From the NCBI GenBank assembly GCA_002428045.1, contig DIZZ01000268.1, positions 6,051 to 14,010 on the forward strand: a DNA stretch of 7,960 nucleotides, given 5' to 3'. The DNA is from Verrucomicrobia bacterium UBA6015. Its GTDB lineage: Bacteria; Verrucomicrobiota; Kiritimatiellia; UBA8416. The notes below the pieces were generated by a model. It had not been told where the DNA came from and searched no databases. It saw only the letters and a list, made by a program, of their open reading frames with translations. Each line of letters opens with the position of its first letter. Position 1 is the stretch's first letter. The translations under genes and the position numbers were made by a program. This document shows positions 1-5,307 of this stretch, one piece after another.

Positions 1-905
1 ACATTGTCCAGAACAATAGCTTTGTCAATGACACCGACCCAACGGCCTTGGTCATTCACCACATACAGCGAGGTCCAGTTCAATATGGAGAGGTCGAAGA
101 CGATTTCCATAATGGTGTAATCCAGCGGAACCTGCTTTGTGTCCTTTGAAAGGATCTCCCCGACGGGAACATTCCGCTCATTCGCGAAATACTTCTCAAA
201 CGGGTCGAACTCGGCAATGAAAGACACACTCTTCAGATTACTGAAGAATTCCGGTAATCCGTAACGGAACAGGCCGTCCACTGTGATCTCGCCCAGGATT
301 TCCTGGTTTTCATTGACGACCGGGACGGCGGGCAGGCCATTGACGCCCATCATGTGGCTGCACTTGGATACCCGGTCTTCCGGGCGCACCCACCACCGTG
401 GCGGGCGCATGATGTCACTGGCCAGCAACGGCCTGTCCAGCCGTGGGTTATGCGCCTTGAAAAGGGCATACAGATCCTCCGGGCTAGCGGCCGCGAGCAC
501 CTGCTCACGGGTTGCGTCAGCCCTGAAGATCTTTGAGAGCTGAGACATAAGCTTGAGCGATGTCGAGGAATCGGATTGCGGGACCAGAATGAGGCAGACA
601 ATCTGGATCGGTTCGGTATCGAACATCACCGGCTTCGCTAAGGTCGCGATGGCCAGCAGCGGATGTTGCAGCAGTTCAAGACGGGCATGCGGAAACGCAA
701 TCCCCGAACCGATGCCTGTCGCCCGCTGCTCCTCCCGGTCAATCAAGGCCTTCAGGATCGTGGCCTTGTCCAATTTTGGATTGATCTGGAAAAACGCTTG
801 ATTACAAAGCGCACTCAGCATGTGTTCAAAAACCGCATCGCGCGAGTCGAGCGAAAGCCCTGGCTGCCATGACTCCCGGCGTTGCGTATAATTCAGCATA
901 TTCAT
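1..905 (-). CDS. PTS EIIA (PtsN/fructose type) domain fused to a CBS-domain pair, 3' end outside window
   Basis: 301 codons are visible and the frame is still open at the left edge, so the C-terminus is missing. Residues about 15-155 form a PTS EIIA type-2 (mannitol/fructose/PtsN) domain. The hallmark GIAFPHAR lies at 68-75, with His73 as the expected phosphorylation site. Two CBS repeats follow, about 164-215 (starting DIMRPPRWW) and from 247 to the edge (VPVGEILSKD onward, with a VGVIDKA ending). CBS pairs usually bind adenine nucleotides or act as regulatory modules. The likely role is a cytoplasmic phosphocarrier or sensor that takes phosphate from HPr-type partners and tunes a transporter or enzyme; this is inferred. 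No EIIB, EIIC, HPr or EI gene is visible. The ATG at 905 is chosen because AAAGGA (911-916) sits 5 bases upstream; a second in-frame ATG at 899 is worse spaced. Domain calls are firm, the target unknown. Confidence 0.93.
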   Translation of the reverse strand, partial: MNMLNYTQRRESWQPGLSLDSRDAVFEHMLSALCNQAFFQINPKLDKATILKALIDREEQRATGIGSGIAFPHARLELLQHPLLAIATLAKPVMFDTEPIQIVCLILVPQSDSSTSLKLMSQLSKIFRADATREQVLAAASPEDLYALFKAHNPRLDRPLLASDIMRPPRWWVRPEDRVSKCSHMMGVNGLPAVPVVNENQEILGEITVDGLFRYGLPEFFSNLKSVSFIAEFDPFEKYFANERNVPVGEILSKDTKQVPLDYTIMEIVFDLSILNWTSLYVVNDQGRWVGVIDKAIVLDN

Positions 906-911
906 GTATTT
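906..911 (-). promoter_or_regulatory. Spacer and start of the Shine-Dalgarno of the EIIA-CBS gene
   Basis: On the minus strand AAAGGA (916 down to 911) is followed by a 5-base spacer (910-906) and the ATG at 905. This fixes 905, rather than the ATG at 899, as the start. No convincing sigma-70 -35/-10 pair was found in the 158 bases upstream, so the promoter stays unassigned. Confidence 0.6.
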
Positions 912-965
912 CCTTTCGGATAGACTATTCATGGGGCGTGTTCTTAGGAACGGAAAATGTGGACG

Positions 966-979
966 GTTGAAGATTCAAC
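966..979. repeat. 14-bp dyad upstream of the EIIA-CBS gene
   Basis: The sequence GTTGAA-GA-TTCAAC has two perfect 6-base arms around a 2-base centre and lies 61-74 bases upstream of the ATG at 905. Its size and position would suit a regulator-binding site. Nothing ties it to a known operator, and a dyad this short can arise by chance. Confidence 0.3.
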
Positions 980-1011
980 AGCGTCTACACATAATTACAA
1001 AACCACCTGAC

Positions 1012-1040
1012 GCACACATCCCCACCCGTGGCATGTGTGC
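1012..1040. repeat. Inverted repeat / hairpin between the membrane-protein ORF and the EIIA-CBS gene
   Basis: Perfect 8-base arms GCACACAT (1012-1019) and ATGTGTGC (1033-1040) flank a 13-base centre. That centre can itself pair CCA with TGG around a 4-base loop, giving a nested stem. On the minus strand it lies 23 bases past the stop at 1064, where a terminator would be expected. However, the T-rich stretch (GGTTTTGTAATTAT) starts only about 9 bases after the stem, so it is not a canonical rho-independent terminator. It could also be an operator or mRNA structure for the gene starting at 905. Confidence 0.5.
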
Positions 1041-1063
1041 AACAAGCGACGCGTAGGGACGTC

Positions 1064-1438
1064 TCAAATCCGCAAGGGGATAATCCAATCCAATCGAATC
1101 CGTTCACCAGAGTACCTGGTTTTCAGCCAATGAAGCTGAACGCTACCCGCGTTTTGAGTTATGCTGCCAATGGCAAATGCGAGGGGCAGAAAAACAAGGT
1201 GCGCAACAAATTCGCGACTCCCCTCCAAAAATGGCTCGCCGTTCGGCTTCGTTATCGCGGCCATGGTGGTTGGTGCCCCGCCGACGAACATACTGATGGA
1301 GGCATTGGCTGCCAAACCCCAGAAGACCCCAAGCACCAGAAGGCAATGCACGATGCAGGGCAACAAGCGCAACGTCCCGGAATCGCGATGGCGACGGGAT
1401 AAAAACCCAAGCGCAAGTTTTCGATTCAGAAGCAACAT
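1064..1438 (-). CDS. Possible small membrane protein with two hydrophobic segments (unrecognised)
   Basis: A 124-residue frame begins at an ATG at 1438 with GAGG (1445-1448) 6 bases upstream; a GTG at 1480 extends it by 14 residues but has no Shine-Dalgarno. Two hydrophobic stretches look like membrane helices, about residues 25-54 (LLPCIVHCLLVLGVFWGL onward) and 76-94 (FVAHLVFLPLAFAIGSI). They are joined by a polar loop containing ITKPNGEPFLEGSREF. The tail is basic and ends RLDWIIPLRI. It lies 64 bases downstream of the pabBC stop on the same strand, so it could be the last gene of that operon. No family is recognised. Another frame of similar length overlaps it (1143-1502), and the region is less GC-biased than its neighbours. 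It may therefore be a real orphan gene, a decayed one, or chance. Confidence 0.38.
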   Translation of the reverse strand: MLLLNRKLALGFLSRRHRDSGTLRLLPCIVHCLLVLGVFWGLAANASISMFVGGAPTTMAAITKPNGEPFLEGSREFVAHLVFLPLAFAIGSITQNAGSVQLHWLKTRYSGERIRLDWIIPLRI

Positions 1439-1502
1439 ACATTCCCTCACTGCGGAGAATTTGAATCCGGCCAGTATCACACCATACAGAATTCATTTGC
1501 AA

Positions 1503-3296
1503 CTATTTTCTGAAGGAATTTTCGAAGGTAAAAGAATCTGGTGACATTGAATCTTGCAGGCGCACCGAAATCCATTGTCGCACGGAGTTCACCAGCCAGA
1601 TGCGCCGGGCGCTGTAAAGCATTGCCGGGGTGATGGCCTGCTCACGGATCTCGCCCCGCTTGAGTAGATCACCACGAAACGTGCCCGCCAGCAACCCGCA
1701 GTGCAAGGGTGGCGTCAGCAAGCCGTCTCCGCCGTCGATCACAACATTCGCATAACAGGATTCCGTGACATATCCCTGATCGTTGACCAGGATCACATCG
1801 CGGCATCCGGGGTACCGCTTCAAGGCGGCCTCATACACCGTCCGATAGGTCGTCTTATGAAACAGGAACACTTCATCATGTCGACACGCATCCAACGCGA
1901 CCGCGACATCCCAGGGGGCTTCATCACCACTCAAAACTGCGATTTCCGTGTGCATCCGGCCATCGGCATCAAGCAACCAGCGAACCTTGAGCGGGGTGCT
2001 GCCGGAATGCCCCGCGGCGGCATCGGCCAGCGACTGGCGCATTGCCACGGGATCGAACGGATAGCCGAAATAGGCGGCGGTGTGCGCCGCTCGATCGATA
2101 TGTTCATCCAATAAAAACCAGCCCACCGCCGGATCATAACGCAAAGATTCCAGCACCAGTAGGTCAGGAATCACGGGTTGTGTCAGGAATCGGGCTTTTG
2201 TGAAACATTCCGCATACTCGGATCTGCTCGCCGAATCCCAGACGATACCGCCGCCGACACCGCATTCTGCAGTACCCGCTTTCCGATCTACCACCACGGT
2301 ACGGATCGCCACGTTGAATCGAGCCTGCCCGGTGGGCAGCCAATACCCGCAGGCACCGGTGTACACGCCGCGCGCCGACCGTTCAAGCTCGCGGATGATC
2401 TGCATGGTCCGCACCTTGGGTGCACCGGTGATCGAGGCGCAGGGAAACAGGGCATCCAGGGTCTGCGCCAGATCGGCATCGGTCTGCGCCGTCACCGTCG
2501 ACACCATCTGGTGAACCGTAGGATACGTTTCGATCTCGAAAAGCGCCGAGGGGTTCACCGTGCCCGGATCGGCGATACGGCCGACATCATTACGGATCAT
2601 ATCCACGATCATGACGTTCTCGGCCCGGTTCTTGGCACAATGCCGGAGGGTTTCAGCCGCCGATTGATCATCGACCCAGGTCAGTCCGCGGGCCGCTGTG
2701 CCTTTCATGGGACGCAGGACGATCCGGCGTCCATCACGCTGGAAGAATAGCTCCGGGGATGCCGAACAGACGGCCAGATCGCCTGTATCGATGTAGACCG
2801 AACAGCGCGAACGCTGCGAGGCCACAAGCCGGCAGAAAAGCGCATAGGGATCACCGCGAAAGGATGTATGCAGCCGCAGGGTATAATTAACCTGATAGGT
2901 ATCGCCCGCGTAGATATAATCCTTGATGCGCTGGATCGCCGCCTCGTAATCGGCTGGCGACGTGTCGGACCGCCACTCACCGAGCGATTCCGCCATGGCC
3001 TCATTTCCTTTTTCCAAGGGAGGCAAGCCCGTCAGACGTTCCGGTGCCGTATAGACGCCAAACCAGACCCGCGGCACGGCGTCATGCGCCGTATGCGTTG
3101 TCATCACCGGATCCACACCGGATGCCGCTTCATAGCTTAAAAAGCCCGCAACGCAAAACCCATTACGCACCGCCTCGGCCGCCTGCGCAATAGCCGGTCG
3201 AACCTCCGCAGCGGTTATCGCCAAAATAAAACGCACAGGACGGGCAAACAACAACCAGTTGCCTGCATCATCCTGTGCGATTACGCGTGCCGTCAT
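1503..3296 (-). CDS. pabBC: Bifunctional aminodeoxychorismate synthase component I / aminodeoxychorismate lyase (PabB-PabC fusion)
   Basis: 597 residues, cytoplasmic, 4-aminobenzoate branch of folate synthesis. Residues 1 to about 372 are a chorismate-binding PabB domain. Visible are the quinate-type Lys198 in PMKGT (196-200), which separates PabB from TrpE, then ENVMIVDMIRNDVGR (226-240), ASITGAPK (287-294), and the terminal GVGGGIVWDS block (346-355). Residues about 378-597 are a class-IV PLP PabC lyase: Lys481 in HKTTYRTVYE is the expected Schiff-base lysine, Glu512 lies in VTESCYANVVI, and HCGLLAGTFR spans 532-541. The fusion turns chorismate plus ammonia into aminodeoxychorismate, then into 4-aminobenzoate and pyruvate. 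The glutaminase subunit PabA is not in the window. The ATG at 3296 has only a weak upstream GGGT, but the N-terminus (NWLLFARPVRFI) matches the family. It sits 26 bases after a small basic gene, probably co-transcribed. All key residues appear intact. Confidence 0.95.
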   Translation of the reverse strand: MTARVIAQDDAGNWLLFARPVRFILAITAAEVRPAIAQAAEAVRNGFCVAGFLSYEAASGVDPVMTTHTAHDAVPRVWFGVYTAPERLTGLPPLEKGNEAMAESLGEWRSDTSPADYEAAIQRIKDYIYAGDTYQVNYTLRLHTSFRGDPYALFCRLVASQRSRCSVYIDTGDLAVCSASPELFFQRDGRRIVLRPMKGTAARGLTWVDDQSAAETLRHCAKNRAENVMIVDMIRNDVGRIADPGTVNPSALFEIETYPTVHQMVSTVTAQTDADLAQTLDALFPCASITGAPKVRTMQIIRELERSARGVYTGACGYWLPTGQARFNVAIRTVVVDRKAGTAECGVGGGIVWDSASRSEYAECFTKARFLTQPVIPDLLVLESLRYDPAVGWFLLDEHIDRAAHTAAYFGYPFDPVAMRQSLADAAAGHSGSTPLKVRWLLDADGRMHTEIAVLSGDEAPWDVAVALDACRHDEVFLFHKTTYRTVYEAALKRYPGCRDVILVNDQGYVTESCYANVVIDGGDGLLTPPLHCGLLAGTFRGDLLKRGEIREQAITPAMLYSARRIWLVNSVRQWISVRLQDSMSPDSFTFENSFRK

Positions 3297-3322
3297 CAGT
3301 AAGACCCGGCAGACCGTTTAAG

Positions 3323-3517
3323 TCAGGCCGTCTTCAATAAAGCCGGCTTACGCAGCAGTTCCCGCATCTCTTTGGGATTCATGTGCACAAGCGCCTCATC
3401 GGAGATACCCAGCGCCGACAGGCGCTTCTTGTGCGTATTCACACGGCGGGTGCGCTCGCTGGTGCTCTTTTTTGGACGCGTGATTGGAGCCTTATTGTCT
3501 GTTCTTCCAGTTCCCAT
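3323..3517 (-). CDS. Small, highly basic protein of unknown function
   Basis: 64 residues with 16 Lys/Arg against 6 Asp/Glu, a net charge near +10. The N-terminal half (about 1-32) is polar and probably disordered, ending in the dense basic run RTRRVNTHKKR. The second half (about 39-57, SDEALVHMNPKEMRELLRK) looks like an amphipathic helix. No Cys or His cluster, signal peptide or membrane segment is present. The ATG at 3517 has AGGA (3525-3528) 7 bases upstream, which makes it a credible gene. It is the first gene of a probable operon with pabBC, 26 bases downstream. A nucleic-acid- or ribosome-associated role would fit the composition, but that is inference from charge alone and I do not recognise the family. 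Confidence 0.72.
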   Translation of the reverse strand: MGTGRTDNKAPITRPKKSTSERTRRVNTHKKRLSALGISDEALVHMNPKEMRELLRKPALLKTA

Positions 3518-3524
3518 AGCAATA

Positions 3525-3528
3525 TCCT
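3525..3528 (-). promoter_or_regulatory. Shine-Dalgarno of the small basic protein gene
   Basis: AGGA on the minus strand stands 7 bases ahead of the ATG at 3517. This is the main evidence, besides the composition of the product, that the 64-codon frame is translated. Confidence 0.6.
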
Positions 3529-3555
3529 GTTCAAATTCGTTAATAAAACGTTGGG

Positions 3556-3584
3556 ATAATGAACAATATTCGTTTAGAAATCAA
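3556..3584 (-). promoter_or_regulatory. Candidate sigma-70 promoter for the small basic protein-pabBC operon
   Basis: On the minus strand TTGATT (3584-3579, 4 of 6 to the -35 consensus) is followed, after exactly 17 bases, by CATTAT (3561-3556, 4 of 6 to the -10 consensus). This lies about 40 bases upstream of the ATG at 3517, in a locally AT-rich patch. Each hexamer is only moderate, so this is a candidate. Confidence 0.35.
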
Positions 3585-3719
3585 GCTCTTCTGATAAATA
3601 ACTTGCAGGCACCTCCCAAAGTGACCTATTTTCAAGCCAACATATCACCGAGCTCAGGGGGGTATCTGCAACAGTGTGGATGCCAGCCGTGTTGGGTAAC
3701 AAGCGGCACTTGGCCGATT

Positions 3720-3724
3720 AGGAG
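3720..3724 (+). promoter_or_regulatory. Shine-Dalgarno of the AAA+ unfoldase gene
   Basis: AGGAG, a strong match, is followed by a 6-base T-rich spacer and the ATG at 3731. It supports that start and therefore the absence of a ClpX-type N-terminal zinc finger. Confidence 0.75.
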
Positions 3725-3730
3725 TTTTTC

Positions 3731-5299
3731 ATGGACAACGAGAATCAGGAAAAGCAACAGCCCCTGGGGTTGGAAGAGCAGTTGCGCGAAATGCTCAAGA
3801 ACGCCAACCTATCCTTTATTCTTCCCGGTGCTAGGCCTGTCCCGGAACCCGAAGAACAAGCGCCCCCCGCCGCGCCCGATGCACTTGCCCCGGTGCGCGA
3901 CTTCATGCTTCGTCCGCGCGAAATCCGCGACTATCTGGATCGGTTTGTCATCCGACAGGACGAGGCCAAGAAGGTCTTGTCCGTGGCGGTGTGCGACCAC
4001 TACAACCATGTCCGGCTATGCCTGGAAACCCCAGCCACGGCGGATCTCGAATATCTCAAGCACAACGTTGTGCTGCTGGGGCCGACGGGCGTTGGTAAAA
4101 CCTACCTGATGCGCTGTGTCGCCAAGCTGATCGGCGTGCCGTTCGTCAAGGCCGACGCCACCAAGTTCTCCGAAACCGGCTATGTAGGTCGGGATGTGGA
4201 CGATCTGGTGCGCGACTTGGTCAAGGCGGCCGACGGCAACACGGAGCTGGCACAATACGGGATCATCTATCTCGACGAGGTCGACAAGATCGCGTCCCAT
4301 GGTGGGATTGGCAAGGATGTCTCGGGGCGGGGGGTCCAGACCACCCTGCTCAAGCTCATGGAGGAAACCGATGTCAGCCTCTTTAGCCAGACTGACATCA
4401 TCGGGCAGATGCAGGCCATCATGGATATGCAGCGCGGCGGGGAAAGCAATGCCCCCCGCACCATTAACACGCGCCATATCCTCTTCATCATGAGCGGGGC
4501 ATTCGATACGCTGCCGACCCTGATCAAGAAGCGCGTCCAGTCCAGCCTGATCGGCTTCGGGCAGCAGGATGGGGACACGAAGGATTCCGATGCAGCCTTT
4601 CTGCACGCCGTGCAGACCCGTGACTTCATCGAGTACGGCCTTGAGCCCGAGTTCATCGGACGCCTGCCCGTGCGGGTCATCTGCGACCCTCTCGATGCCG
4701 ATGACCTTGAACAGATCATGCTTAAATCCGAGGGCAGCATCCTGCGCCAATACGAACGCGATTTTACCGGCTACGGGCTAAAGCTGCATGTCGCTCCCGA
4801 GGCGATCCGCGAAGTGGCCGAACGAGCACATCGAGAAAAGACCGGCGCACGCGGCCTGATGACCGTGCTGGAACGGGTCTTGCGCCACTTCAAGTTCGAG
4901 CTGCCATCCACCGGTATCGACATGCTCAAGGTCGATCTCGACACCATTACCGATCCCGACAAGGCTCTCCAAACCCTTCTGGAGCAAAGCATCGAGCCCC
5001 GGCGCAAGGCACTTGAAGCCGATCTGGCCACCGCCCTAGCCGCCTTTGAGCGCAATAACGGTATCAAGTTGACGTTCAACCGCGATGCCATCCAGGCCTT
5101 TACGCAGCAATGTCTGGATGAAGACAAGACCGTCTCGAAGTTATGGGCGGACCGTTTCCACGATCTTGAATACGGCTATGGGCTGATCTCCCGCAACACA
5201 GGAAAAACCGAGTTCCGGATCACCCGGAAGTTTGTCACCGCCCCCGCCGATGAGCTTTCCGCTCTGGTGGCAAAGAGTTTCCGTGAAGGTGGCAGTTAA
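3731..5299 (+). CDS. ClpX/HslU-type AAA+ unfoldase lacking the zinc-binding domain, with C-terminal extension
   Basis: 522 residues, cytoplasmic. After a polar, Pro-rich N-terminus (1 to about 55, no Cys4 zinc finger), the AAA+ core shows Walker A GPTGVGKT (117-124), pore loop GYVGRDV (150-156), Walker B IIYLDEVDKI (178-187), a ClpX-like DVSGRGVQTTLLKLMEET (196-213), sensor-1 region ILFIMSGAF (250-258), EFIGRLP with presumed Arg finger Arg311, and sensor-2 KTGARGL with Arg374. IGF at 274-276, followed by GQQD, stands where ClpX has its ClpP-docking loop, so a ClpP-like partner is possible. The ClpX RKH pore-entry motif is not seen, and some motifs (ATKFSE, SGAF) resemble HslU. About 130 residues after the LPS at 391-393 are not part of normal ClpX. 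ATP-driven unfolding or remodelling is inferred from the family; substrates are unknown. It is the first gene of a two-gene operon. It is unlikely to be the housekeeping ClpX. Confidence 0.95.
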   Translation: MDNENQEKQQPLGLEEQLREMLKNANLSFILPGARPVPEPEEQAPPAAPDALAPVRDFMLRPREIRDYLDRFVIRQDEAKKVLSVAVCDHYNHVRLCLETPATADLEYLKHNVVLLGPTGVGKTYLMRCVAKLIGVPFVKADATKFSETGYVGRDVDDLVRDLVKAADGNTELAQYGIIYLDEVDKIASHGGIGKDVSGRGVQTTLLKLMEETDVSLFSQTDIIGQMQAIMDMQRGGESNAPRTINTRHILFIMSGAFDTLPTLIKKRVQSSLIGFGQQDGDTKDSDAAFLHAVQTRDFIEYGLEPEFIGRLPVRVICDPLDADDLEQIMLKSEGSILRQYERDFTGYGLKLHVAPEAIREVAERAHREKTGARGLMTVLERVLRHFKFELPSTGIDMLKVDLDTITDPDKALQTLLEQSIEPRRKALEADLATALAAFERNNGIKLTFNRDAIQAFTQQCLDEDKTVSKLWADRFHDLEYGYGLISRNTGKTEFRITRKFVTAPADELSALVAKSFREGGS

Positions 5300-5302
5300 G
5301 GA
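5298..5302 (+). promoter_or_regulatory. Shine-Dalgarno overlapping the AAA+ stop codon
   Basis: AAGGA begins within the TAA stop (5297-5299) of the AAA+ gene and is 5 bases ahead of the ATG at 5308. The arrangement predicts translational coupling, hence roughly matched synthesis of the two proteins. Confidence 0.75.
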
Positions 5303-5307
5303 CGATC

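Larger units (their letters stand above)
906..1502. other. 597-base stretch without a certain gene
   Basis: The stretch between the EIIA-CBS start and the pabBC stop holds one doubtful membrane-protein ORF, a 29-base hairpin, a 14-base dyad, and the Shine-Dalgarno of the EIIA-CBS gene. No tRNA fold, rRNA segment, insertion-sequence end or tandem array was seen. No clear U-tailed terminator for pabBC was found just after its stop codon. Confidence 0.6.
3518..3730. other. Divergent intergenic region between the pab operon and the AAA+ operon
   Basis: 213 bases separate the divergently read starts at 3517 (minus) and 3731 (plus). The left part is AT-rich and carries the candidate minus-strand promoter. 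The right part ends in the AGGAG Shine-Dalgarno of the AAA+ gene. No convincing plus-strand sigma-70 pair and no sigma-54 GG/GC site was found, and no long inverted repeat stands out. A promoter for the AAA+ operon is expected here but was not located. Confidence 0.6.

Noticed and set aside
1143..1502. 119-codon minus-strand frame overlapping the possible membrane protein
   Set aside because: It needs a TTG start without a Shine-Dalgarno, or an internal ATG at 1442 only 2 bases from the GAGG. The product has no hydrophobic or domain pattern, so the other frame was preferred.
3690..3725. Possible sigma-54 promoter (GGCACTTGGC) before the AAA+ gene
   Set aside because: The GG and GC elements do not fall at the required spacing, and the TTGC box is missing.
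3372..4109. 245-codon plus-strand frame crossing the divergent intergenic region
   Set aside because: It starts antisense to the small basic gene and ends inside the AAA+ gene in another frame. The translation is low-complexity Arg/Pro/Ser, and the AAA+ start at 3731 has its own strong Shine-Dalgarno.
4016..4750. 244-codon minus-strand frame
   Set aside because: Antisense to the AAA+ core (Walker A to the second region of homology), with no motif of its own; a shadow frame.
3731..5299. Annotation as the housekeeping clpX
   Set aside because: No Cys4 zinc-binding domain, no RKH motif, a long C-terminal extension, and no neighbouring tig, clpP or lon gene in the window.
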